A DNA stretch of 64,000 bases from positions 124,001 to 188,000 of the forward strand of contig NZ_JAVJQO010000008.1 of NCBI RefSeq assembly GCF_040218225.1. Direction: 5' to 3'. The notes under the pieces are model-generated. The model saw only the letters and a program-made list of their open reading frames with translations. It had not been told where the DNA came from and did no database searches. The position numbers and the translations under genes are program-made. Positions within the stretch are counted from its first letter, which is position 1, and every line of letters begins with the position of its first letter. Shown here one piece after another: positions 37,742 to 47,498 of the stretch. The stretch comes from Gracilimonas sp. Its GTDB lineage: Bacteria > Bacteroidota > Rhodothermia > Balneolales > Balneolaceae.

Positions 37742-40429
37742 TTATCCTTCAAAATCTTTTAGCTGCTCACGCAGTTTAGCCAGACTGTCTTCTGTATCGG
37801 CTTTCTTTTTCTTTTCAAGTTCAACGACGTTTTCGGGGGCATTATTTATAAACCCTTTATTTGCGAGCTTTTTCTCGATACCAGACAGGAATCCTTCGAG
37901 TCGATCAATCTCTTTCTGAATTCTCTCTCTTTCTTTTTCAAAATCAACCAGTCCATCCAGCGGAACAAAAATTTCGTTTCCATCCACAATAGAAGAGGAG
38001 TAAACTTTTGGTTTATCAATACCAGTTGAAACCGTTAATGACTGAATACTTTCCAGCTTCTGAAGCACAATTTTATTTTTCAGAATGGACTCAGCAGTAG
38101 ACTGCTCTTTAGTACTGATCAATACATCAAGTTCTTCTTTAGGCGAAACATTTACTTCGGAGCGAATATTTCTGAGGGAAGAAACCATCTGTTGCAGGGT
38201 GCCAAAAAGCTTAATGTCAGCTTCATTCAATTTCGATTCATCGGCCTCAGGCCATTCAGAAATGAGGAGCGCTTCTTCTGCACTTCTTTCCTGAATATGC
38301 TGATAAATTTCTTCGCTGATAAACGGCATGAAAGGATGGAGGAGCTTCATAAGCTGCTCGAAGAAGCCGAGTGCGGTATTCAGTTTATCAACAGGGATTT
38401 TCTCACCGTATACCTCAGGTTTTGCCAATTCGATATACCAGTCACAGAAGTCATCCCAGATCAGGGAATATACTTTTTTGAGGGCATCGTTCAGCTTGTA
38501 GTTGTCGAAGTCCTTATTAACTTCCTGAATGGTTTGCTGAATGCGGGCCGCCATCCATCGGTCTGAAATATCATCTTTGTTGATTTCCAGTGTAGGCTCA
38601 TATTTCACTCCAGCTTCCATATTCAAGGTGAGGAAACGGAAGGCATTCCAAATTTTATTACAGAAGTTCCTGCCTTGTTCGCAAAGTTTTTCATCAAAAG
38701 GCAGGTCGTTACCGGCCGGAGTCGCAAATAGCATTCCCATCCGGATTCCATCGGCTCCGTACTTCTTAATGAGCTCCAGTGGATCAGGAGAATTCCCAAG
38801 GCTCTTGCTCATCTTTCGACCTTTTTTATCCCTTACAATACCGGTGTAATACACATTGTCGAAGGGTTTGTCATCCATGTATTCATACCCGGACACAATC
38901 ATTCGTGCTACCCACAGGAACATAATCTCAGGAGCAGTAACCAGATCTTTGGTTGGATAGTAGTACTGAAGTTCTTTATTGGCTTTACCAGTTCGGATAT
39001 ACTCCGGATCAAATACAGAAATGGGCCATAGCCAGGAAGAAAACCAAGTGTCCAGTACATCTTCATCCTGCTTAAGGTCAGAAGCTTTTAAGCCAGCATT
39101 TCCTGATTTTTCCCGGGCTTTAGAAAGGGCTTCTTCTTCAGATTTAGCAACCACATAATCATCATGGCCTTCACCAAAATAATAAACGGGTATGCGATGT
39201 CCCCACCAAAGCTGCCGGCTAATGTTCCAGTCGCGGATGTTTTCCATCCAGTGTCGATAAGAGTTTTTGAACTTTGCGGGATGAAATTCAACCGTATCGT
39301 CCATCACGTTTTCGAGAGCCGGCTTACTGAGCTGATCCATATCCACCCACCATTGGAGTGACAGGCGGGGCTCAATGGGTACATCAGTTCGTTCTGAAAA
39401 GCCCACTTTGTTTTTATAGTTTTCAACTTCTAAGAGATGTCCAGCTTCTTCCAGATCGCTGGCAATTTTCTTGCGAACGTCAAAACGGTCTTCACCTATG
39501 TATAGCTGAGCTGCTTCGCTCATGGTGCCATCGGCATTCAGCACGTCGATGGTTGCAAGGCTGTGTTTTTGACCAATTTCATAGTCATTAACATCATGAG
39601 CAGGAGTGATTTTAAGGCAACCGGTTCCGAATTCCATATCCACATAATCATCCTGAATAACGGGAATTTCACGATTGATCAAAGGCACAATCACTTTTTT
39701 CCCGTGCAGTTGTTTATAGCGCTTATCATTGGGATTTACACAAACTGCGGTATCACCTAAAATGGTTTCTGGTCGGGTAGTAGCGATGGTTACATACTCA
39801 TCTTCACCCACAATCTTATACCGAACGTGATAGAGCTTGGAATCCACTTCTTTATGAATCACCTCTTCATCACTCAGTGTGGTTTGGGCAGCAGGGTCCC
39901 AGTTAATCATTCGCTCACCACGATAGATTTTACCTTTCTCATGCAGATCGATAAATACATCAATCACGCTTTCCGAATAATCCTCATCCATAGTGAAAGC
40001 CGTACGATTCCAGTCGCAACTGGCTCCCAGCTTTTTCAATTGCTCAAGGATAATTCCCCCATGCTCATGGGTCCATTCCCAGGCATGTTCCAGAAACTCC
40101 TCGCGGGACAGGTCTTTTTTGGTAATTCCCTTTGAGCGAAGTTTGCGTACTACTTTTGCTTCTGTGGCAATGGAGGCATGGTCGGTTCCGGGAACCCAGC
40201 AGGCGTTATAGCCCTGCATTCGGGCGCGGCGAACCAGAACGTCCTGAATGGTATTGTTCAGCATGTGTCCCATATGGAGCACACCGGTAACATTGGGAGG
40301 AGGGATAACTACGGTGAAAGATTCTCGTTCATCCGGTTCAGAATGGAAATAGTTATTCTCCATCCAGTAGGCATACCATTTATCCTCAACTTTAGAGGCG
40401 TCGTATTGTGCGGGAATTTCTTTACTCAA
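37742..40429 (-). CDS. valS: Valyl-tRNA synthetase
   Basis: 895 residues, class I synthetase. HIGH-type signature HMGH (52-55), the editing domain with TTRPETILGD, KMSKS in GRKMSKSLGNSPDP, an anticodon-binding helical domain, and a C-terminal Lys/Glu coiled coil (about 825-895). The start is TTG at 40429: an in-frame TAA sits five codons upstream and no ATG lies between, while the first residues match the conserved N-terminus (YDASKVEDKWYAYW). A pair of palindromic repeats fills the gap to the upstream rsmB gene. Confidence 0.96.
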   Translation of the reverse strand: MSKEIPAQYDASKVEDKWYAYWMENNYFHSEPDERESFTVVIPPPNVTGVLHMGHMLNNTIQDVLVRRARMQGYNACWVPGTDHASIATEAKVVRKLRSKGITKKDLSREEFLEHAWEWTHEHGGIILEQLKKLGASCDWNRTAFTMDEDYSESVIDVFIDLHEKGKIYRGERMINWDPAAQTTLSDEEVIHKEVDSKLYHVRYKIVGEDEYVTIATTRPETILGDTAVCVNPNDKRYKQLHGKKVIVPLINREIPVIQDDYVDMEFGTGCLKITPAHDVNDYEIGQKHSLATIDVLNADGTMSEAAQLYIGEDRFDVRKKIASDLEEAGHLLEVENYKNKVGFSERTDVPIEPRLSLQWWVDMDQLSKPALENVMDDTVEFHPAKFKNSYRHWMENIRDWNISRQLWWGHRIPVYYFGEGHDDYVVAKSEEEALSKAREKSGNAGLKASDLKQDEDVLDTWFSSWLWPISVFDPEYIRTGKANKELQYYYPTKDLVTAPEIMFLWVARMIVSGYEYMDDKPFDNVYYTGIVRDKKGRKMSKSLGNSPDPLELIKKYGADGIRMGMLFATPAGNDLPFDEKLCEQGRNFCNKIWNAFRFLTLNMEAGVKYEPTLEINKDDISDRWMAARIQQTIQEVNKDFDNYKLNDALKKVYSLIWDDFCDWYIELAKPEVYGEKIPVDKLNTALGFFEQLMKLLHPFMPFISEEIYQHIQERSAEEALLISEWPEADESKLNEADIKLFGTLQQMVSSLRNIRSEVNVSPKEELDVLISTKEQSTAESILKNKIVLQKLESIQSLTVSTGIDKPKVYSSSIVDGNEIFVPLDGLVDFEKERERIQKEIDRLEGFLSGIEKKLANKGFINNAPENVVELEKKKKADTEDSLAKLREQLKDFEG

Positions 40430-40450
40430 AACTTCAGTTATTTAAACTAA

Positions 40451-40536
40451 TTGGTTCCGACGCAGAGCGTGCGGAACCAGTTTACTATGGTTGAATGTAT
40501 TAATAAAGCCTCGCTCTACACGCTCTGCGTTGGAGC
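40451..40536. repeat. Inverted pair of REP-like palindromes
   Basis: Two hairpins share the core ACGC-AGA-GCGT. The first is TGGTTCCG, core, CGGAACCA (40452-40479), and the second is CGCTC, inverted core, GAGCG (40512-40536). They are in opposite orientation 30 or so bases apart, the layout of REP doublets moved by REP-associated tyrosine transposases. No such transposase is in the window. They lie between rsmB and valS in the direction of transcription. Confidence 0.7.
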
Positions 40537-40553
40537 GATTGTTTGTAAACTTA

Positions 40554-41936
40554 TTATTTAACTCGTTTAAGGAGTACACCAAAGTGACCGTCACATCCAT
40601 GCTTATGCGGGAATGTTTGATAGGCTTTACCTTCTTCAGCCAGTACTTCTTCCGGCAGGTAGTCTTCCAGCGGCTCGAGTTCAAAGTTGTCGTACTTTTC
40701 AAGGAACTTGGTGATTTGCTCCATATTCTCTTCCGGCTCAAGTGAACAGGTGCTGTATACCAAACGTCCACCACGCTTCACCATGTTGGCAGCTTCTTCC
40801 AGCAACTGCTCCTGAAGCTCAACTGCGTTTTTTAATCCTTCTTCGTCACGTCTCCAGCGCAGGTCGGCTCGTTTACTCAGAACACCGGTACCTGTACAAG
40901 GTGCGTCTAAAAGAACGGCATCTGCCAGTCCGAGAGAGACTTCAAGTACATCTCCTCGGCGTATTTTTATATTCTCAGCCCCATAGTTAAGCGCACTTTC
41001 GGCCAGTTTCTCTAATCTTGGAGAAGAAATATCTACAGAGAGAATTTCGCCTTCTGCCTGCATCAGGTCAGCCATCATAATCGACTTTGTACCAGGGGCA
41101 GCACAAAGGTCAAACACTTTTTCACCGGGTTGAGGATCCAAAATAGTAGGAGCGAATCCGGCTGCAATATCCTGAACCAGACAAATTCCTTTACTCAATA
41201 GTCCCTTTTCGATAAAAGGTTGAACAGACTCGACCTTATAATAGTAAGGCAGCCAATTGCTTGGTTCTGCTACTACATCCATCTTCTCCAGGCGGAGCTC
41301 AAAATTTTCCGGCTTGGTTCTCAGGGTATTAACTCTCACATAGTAATGTGGTCTGGTGTTGTTAGCTTGCATAAGCTGGAAGGCTTCACGTTCCCCAAAA
41401 CGCTTTCTCCATCGTTCTACCATCCACTCGGGGTGAGAGAAAGTAGTAGCTACCAGTTTGTTGCGATCCTTGAATGCTGGTTTAGGAAGTTTCTCGCGAT
41501 CACGCTGTAAATTTCGCATGATGGCATTCACTAAGTCACCGGTTTTAGAACCGAGTTTCATTTTAGCAATTTCGACAGCTTCATTAATAGCGGCATAATC
41601 AGGGGTGCTGTCCATAAACAGCATATCATAAATAGCCAACCGGAGTATATTCTTTAATCCGGGCTTCATTTCAGCTACAGAAACGCTGGAAAATTCATCA
41701 ATCAAAAAATCCAAATAGCTGCGCTTGCGTAAAATATTCTGAACGTATTCACGGACCTGTGCACGTTCTCTGGGTTCCAGTTCATTGGCCTGGTCATAAT
41801 CCAGCTTTTGATTCTCATCAAAGTTTATAAGAATGTCTACACTTACCGAGCGTTCTGATAATTCAGTTTCCAAAGGAGTCGAGTTTTTAAATTGGGGTTG
41901 CCTGCTACAAAAAAAGGTGATTTCCGTCACCTTCAT
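40554..41936 (-). CDS. rsmB: RsmB/NOP-family 16S rRNA (cytosine-5) methyltransferase
   Basis: 460 residues. An N-terminal NusB-like helical domain (about 20-165, containing DYAAINEAVEIAK) is followed by the PUA-like linker and a SAM methyltransferase with LCAAPGTKSIMMAD. Cysteines of the catalytic pair are in DAPCTGTGVLSKRADLRWRR and YSTCSLEPEEN. The NusB domain separates RsmB from other NOP/Sun enzymes. It methylates C967 of 16S rRNA in E. coli numbering. The exact start is uncertain, since the first 15 residues look unlike the domain. Confidence 0.9.
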   Translation of the reverse strand: MKVTEITFFCSRQPQFKNSTPLETELSERSVSVDILINFDENQKLDYDQANELEPRERAQVREYVQNILRKRSYLDFLIDEFSSVSVAEMKPGLKNILRLAIYDMLFMDSTPDYAAINEAVEIAKMKLGSKTGDLVNAIMRNLQRDREKLPKPAFKDRNKLVATTFSHPEWMVERWRKRFGEREAFQLMQANNTRPHYYVRVNTLRTKPENFELRLEKMDVVAEPSNWLPYYYKVESVQPFIEKGLLSKGICLVQDIAAGFAPTILDPQPGEKVFDLCAAPGTKSIMMADLMQAEGEILSVDISSPRLEKLAESALNYGAENIKIRRGDVLEVSLGLADAVLLDAPCTGTGVLSKRADLRWRRDEEGLKNAVELQEQLLEEAANMVKRGGRLVYSTCSLEPEENMEQITKFLEKYDNFELEPLEDYLPEEVLAEEGKAYQTFPHKHGCDGHFGVLLKRVK

Positions 41937-41953
41937 GCTATGGATGATGCAAT

Positions 41954-41982
41954 AAAACGAGCCACGGTTTTAGGCGCGGCTC
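41954..41982 (-). terminator. Terminator of the MuiA-family gene
   Basis: On the minus strand: GAGCCGCG (41982-41975), an 8-base loop, CGTGGCTC (41966-41959) and GTTTT. All eight pairs form in RNA with one G-U. It lies between the MuiA-family gene and rsmB. Confidence 0.8.
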
Positions 41983-42049
41983 AATAGCTTGTAAAGATAA
42001 AATTTTAACAGGGGAGTTGCTAATGTAAGTATACTCTTTTAGCAGAATT

Positions 42050-43636
42050 TTAGTATCTGATTTGCTGATTTGAGGGATACTCGACCTGATAGCCGAATTG
42101 CACGGATTCAGAGCTTTTGGGAGCAAGGGTTATTGTCCAGGTTACTATACCTGTTTGTTTGTCCAGGGTTCCGCCAGAAATGCGATTAGCTTCTACCTTA
42201 ATATCTTCGTTTCTGGAAACAGGAAGCTGGTCTTGAATAGTTATTGTGATTGTCTCTGACTTTGTATTTCTGATATTGATTTCCCAGGCATTTTTCTCAC
42301 GTACTCTGTTTCCAAAGAAATTCCGTTCTTCAAAATCCCGGAGCTTAGTTCGTTCAATTACGATGCTTTCATCCCGCCCAAGTGAAACGGAAAGAGTGTC
42401 ATTAAAAGAATTGGGGTTAATTCGGGTAGTACCGATAAAACTGTTTTCAAAATAGATGTTAGCCTCTCCGGCAATTAAATTAAGATCATCCCAGTTCGAC
42501 ATCTTTCCAATCAGGAAAGCATAGGGAGAATACTTAGGTATGGTGGAATAGGAGTAATCGGTATCAACTTCTGCTCGTTTAATTTCAACAGTATGTGCTT
42601 TTCCGTCTGATGGAACCGAGTATGGTGTATTTATTTTATAACTGAATGAAGTTTGGCTTTCCATTTCTTCAACAGGAGGTGGGGCAGGCAGTGCCCTTTC
42701 TGCTTCCATGAGAGCATCAGCTTCTGAATATCCGGTTACCACAACTTCACTTAGTGCTCTTTGTTTAGCCTGTGGGGGTAGCGTTTCAATAAAATCTACG
42801 TAGGTAGTAGAGATGTTGGGTAATGTCGCATTGGCCGCAGGATTACCGGAATTTATGGTTAGATTTACATCATCCCAATCCACTCCTGTGTTTTGGTAGA
42901 CCTCTGCCTTGTAGTGTATGTTTATTGGTGATGAAATGCCTTCCGATCTTACATCATAAGACGGAGTCCAGCCCGCCGATCGAACCAAATAACTAAGGAA
43001 AAATGTCAAGGTTTGGTCCTGATCTGAGCTAACTTCAGCAATCACTTCAGAAAAACGTTCTCTTTGCCCACTGTTTAATTCTCTTAGTTGCGCACTGATT
43101 TTGTTTAATTCATTCTGCTTAATATTGATCTTTTGATTAATAGTAATTTGCTCTCTCTCAAGTTTAGTAGCCCGTTCACGGTAAAGATCCAGAAACTGTG
43201 TCAGCTCAGCTGCAGTTAGTTCATTATTATCAACGATGGCCGTTGTGCCTTCCAGCAACCTAATCTCACGTTGTATAACATTACGGTCAGAACTCAGAAA
43301 GTTTATTTGTTGTTGAAGTGTATCCCGCTGGTTCTCAAGTTCAATAATAGCCGGGTTCTTTTGCTGACTGGTAAAATAATTATATCTCTGAGTGATGGAT
43401 AGTACGGTGAATTTTCCATCTGCTTTAAGTTGAATGCTATTTTGATTGATTGCAGAAGTGAGTTTTTTAAAAACGATAATATTCTTTCCGGCTTTTAGGT
43501 TCACATCAGCTATGCGCTGTATCTGTGCCTGCTGCCTGAAAACGGTAACCTCCTCAACATCTGAAGAAACCATAATAGAATCTGTTGGAGTGAACATGGC
43601 AGAAAATAGAGACAGAGCAAAGAAGAGGATATTCAT
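42050..43636 (-). CDS. MuiA-family protein (DUF4140 + DUF4139)
   Basis: 528 residues. A short signal peptide (about 1-17), then the DUF4140 strand VEEVTVFRQQAQIQRIADVNLKAG, a long coiled coil (about 95-190), and the DUF4139 region (WTPSYDVRSEG, YQNTGVDWDDVNLTINSG, and the end WTITLAPKSSESVQFGYQVEYP). This is the mucoidy-inhibitor MuiA family, secreted or envelope proteins of unclear function. Residues 295-303 read LSEVVVTGY, a TonB-dependent receptor plug-like motif placed in a variable proline-rich insert. It ends at a good terminator. Confidence 0.88.
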   Translation of the reverse strand: MNILFFALSLFSAMFTPTDSIMVSSDVEEVTVFRQQAQIQRIADVNLKAGKNIIVFKKLTSAINQNSIQLKADGKFTVLSITQRYNYFTSQQKNPAIIELENQRDTLQQQINFLSSDRNVIQREIRLLEGTTAIVDNNELTAAELTQFLDLYRERATKLEREQITINQKINIKQNELNKISAQLRELNSGQRERFSEVIAEVSSDQDQTLTFFLSYLVRSAGWTPSYDVRSEGISSPINIHYKAEVYQNTGVDWDDVNLTINSGNPAANATLPNISTTYVDFIETLPPQAKQRALSEVVVTGYSEADALMEAERALPAPPPVEEMESQTSFSYKINTPYSVPSDGKAHTVEIKRAEVDTDYSYSTIPKYSPYAFLIGKMSNWDDLNLIAGEANIYFENSFIGTTRINPNSFNDTLSVSLGRDESIVIERTKLRDFEERNFFGNRVREKNAWEINIRNTKSETITITIQDQLPVSRNEDIKVEANRISGGTLDKQTGIVTWTITLAPKSSESVQFGYQVEYPSNQQIRY

Positions 43637-43750
43637 AGATTCAATTTCTTAATTAAAGTTAGTTATTCAACATTGAGGTTGGAATAAGAAATATCCTGAA
43701 TTTTTACGCTAATAAAATCTCAGGCTATTATTGTCTTATAAAAAAAGAGA

Positions 43751-44494
43751 CTACTCAACCTCAACCAGTTTTTGGTTGTATTTAAAAGAGAATATTTCAT
43801 CGTTTAAAGGCAGGTAAAGAATTACTTCATCAGCTTTTAGTGTTTTTCTGAAAAAAGTTTTACCCGTTATATAATTATCAGGTAAGAGAGTTGTTTTCCT
43901 TAGCGTTTGAGTTTTCCAATATTCTCGCTGTTGCTGGGTATCAAGCTGGTCGTATTCTATTTCTGCTGCCTGATAGCTTCTGTAAAAACGGTCTTCCTGA
44001 TGGGCTCTGTACATTTCGTTTTTCTTATCCTGACTCATATCGCTGACTTCAGCTGCTACCGACATAGTTATTTCTGCTGTAGTAAGCAGAGCTGAGCTTA
44101 TGCTTTGATTTATTTCCTCAGCTTGCAACCTGGAAAGTTTCTTATCAATCTCGAGTAAATGTTCTTCCGGGTTCTCAGCTTTCACAATTTTCATAGAGTC
44201 TTTCTGCATCATAACAGGTCTGTAAAAATACTTTTCAGGATCTACATTAAGCTCAGTCTCAGATTCATTATAAACTCCCATATCAAAAACGTAATAATCG
44301 CCAACTTCGCGATCGTACGTAAGTTCTACAGTTATCCCACCTTTAGATTGTGTCAGGAATTCTTGCCCCTGATGCCAGAAACGCTGTTGTTCTTCAGTTC
44401 CTTTTAATAAAGAGATTGGCTCAGGTGTTACACAACCGGAAAGAAAAAATAGGGTGGGGATGATTATTAGAAAAGGAAAGATATTTATTTTCAT
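43751..44494 (-). CDS. Uncharacterised lipoprotein
   Basis: 247 residues. Lipobox FLSGC gives lipidated C21. The mature part begins with a beta-rich segment (GITVELTYDREVGDYYVFDMGVYNESETELNV), then a long helical stretch (about 110-190, Gln/Glu rich), and a closing beta segment (ADEVILYLPLNDEIFSFKYNQKLVEVE). I do not recognise the family. The first part has the look of a DUF4352-like immunoglobulin-type fold, which is a guess. It is divergent from atpD over 215 bases and 114 bases ahead of the MuiA-family gene. Confidence 0.7.
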   Translation of the reverse strand: MKINIFPFLIIIPTLFFLSGCVTPEPISLLKGTEEQQRFWHQGQEFLTQSKGGITVELTYDREVGDYYVFDMGVYNESETELNVDPEKYFYRPVMMQKDSMKIVKAENPEEHLLEIDKKLSRLQAEEINQSISSALLTTAEITMSVAAEVSDMSQDKKNEMYRAHQEDRFYRSYQAAEIEYDQLDTQQQREYWKTQTLRKTTLLPDNYITGKTFFRKTLKADEVILYLPLNDEIFSFKYNQKLVEVE

Positions 44495-46209
<1,715 letters not shown>

Positions 46210-46226
46210 ATCAATCAGGTATTTTC

Positions 46227-46484
46227 ATGAGCACATTTAATGCACAAATTTTAACTCCAAACGGATCTCTATTTGAGGGAGAAGTAACAGGAGTGAAGTT
46301 ACCTGGAACACAGGGCAGTTTTGAAGTCAAGGCAAATCACGCGCCTATTGTTTCTACTTTGGAAAAAGGGAACGTACTGGTGCGTAAGAATGATGGAGAT
46401 TCAAACTTTTCGATCTCCGGTGGATTTGTTGAAGTTAATAACAACAAACTCACATTGTTGGCAGAATCTGTAGAAGAAGCCTGA
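46227..46484 (+). CDS. atpC: ATP synthase F1 subunit epsilon (short form)
   Basis: 85 residues, all in the N-terminal beta-sandwich (FNAQILTPNGSLFEGEVTGVKLPGTQGSFEVKANHAPIVSTLEKG). The usual C-terminal helical hairpin that inhibits ATP hydrolysis is missing: the frame stops at VEEA instead of continuing for another 45-50 residues. Short epsilon subunits are known in Bacteroidota relatives. A terminator follows 31 bases after the stop. Confidence 0.95.
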   Translation: MSTFNAQILTPNGSLFEGEVTGVKLPGTQGSFEVKANHAPIVSTLEKGNVLVRKNDGDSNFSISGGFVEVNNNKLTLLAESVEEA

Positions 46485-46514
46485 TTCTGACACCATTTAT
46501 TATTTAGTGTTAAG

Positions 46515-46540
46515 AAGCCGGTGGGAACATCGGCTTTTTT
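46515..46540 (+). terminator. Terminator of atpDC
   Basis: AAGCCGGTG (46515-46523), loop GGAA, CATCGGCTT (46528-46536) with one G-U pair, followed by further T residues. A classic intrinsic terminator. Confidence 0.9.
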
Positions 46541-46589
46541 ATTTGTGATATATACTATATTGGTAGTAGTAACTAAATAAATAATTCCC

Positions 46590-47495
46590 ATGAGATTTAT
46601 CTGCCTTCCGTTTTTTGCGCTTATGCCGCTTATCAGCCTGGCTCAGCAACAACCCGATACCTCTTTTACGATTAATATTGATACACCTTACTATGAGGCA
46701 GGCGAAGGACCTGTAATATGTTTTGATTCGGCGCATAATAATTTTCACACACTGAATGGAGGATTTGCTCCCACAGCCTATATACTTAGAAAAGATGGGT
46801 ATCAAACAGTAGCTTTTCCCGAACCAGCGGAAGATGAAAAGAAACTGGAAACCTGCGATATTTACCTAACAGTGAATCCGCTTCATAAAAGTAATCTTGG
46901 CAATTGGCAACTTCCGAATCCTCCGGTTTATTCTGATCAAGAAGTTGACACTATCAGAGACTGGGTTGATAAAGGAGGTCGTCTTTTCCTCATAGCCGAT
47001 CATATGCCATTTCCGGGAGCAGCTTCAAGTCTGGCCAAAGCTTTTGGATTCGAATTCAGTAATGGGTTTGCCCAGTTGAATAAAGAGGGAAATACTCCAG
47101 ACATTTTCAGCCTGGAAAATGACAGGCTGAAGCCGAGTGCTGTTACAGATGGAATTACTTCGGTAACTTCCTTTACAGGTTCGGCCTTTAAGTATCCTTC
47201 GAAAGCATCGCCAGTCATGGTTTTCAAAGAAGGAGATCGTAGCCTGGAACCTGAGATAGCCTGGCAGTTTTCAGATACTACTAAAACAGTAGACCTTACA
47301 GGATATACTCAGGGGGCAATAATGGAGTATGGGGAGGGACGGTTAGCCGTTTTTGGAGAAGCCGCTATGTTCACCGCTCAAAAGATTACCAATGCACAAG
47401 GGGAATTTAAGTTTGGGCTCAATAACGAAAACCTGGCTCCGCAGAACCTGCAATTTTTACTGAATATTATACATTGGCTGGATGAAGGCCGGTAA
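46590..47495 (+). CDS. Secreted protein of unknown function, DUF4350/GATase-like fold suspected
   Basis: 301 residues with a signal peptide ending near residue 19 (LISLAQQQ). Then alternating strands and helices: VICFDSAHNNFHTLNGGF, CDIYLTVNPLH, VDKGGRLFLIADHMPFPGAASSLAKAFGFEF, and FGEAAMFTAQ...LLNIIHWLDEG. This resembles DUF4350-type domains with a class-I glutamine-amidotransferase-like fold, as in putative periplasmic carbohydrate-binding or hydrolase proteins. No catalytic cysteine is visible. Function unknown. It converges on the PBP gene with a 3-base gap. Confidence 0.75.
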   Translation: MRFICLPFFALMPLISLAQQQPDTSFTINIDTPYYEAGEGPVICFDSAHNNFHTLNGGFAPTAYILRKDGYQTVAFPEPAEDEKKLETCDIYLTVNPLHKSNLGNWQLPNPPVYSDQEVDTIRDWVDKGGRLFLIADHMPFPGAASSLAKAFGFEFSNGFAQLNKEGNTPDIFSLENDRLKPSAVTDGITSVTSFTGSAFKYPSKASPVMVFKEGDRSLEPEIAWQFSDTTKTVDLTGYTQGAIMEYGEGRLAVFGEAAMFTAQKITNAQGEFKFGLNNENLAPQNLQFLLNIIHWLDEGR

Positions 47496-47498
47496 TGA

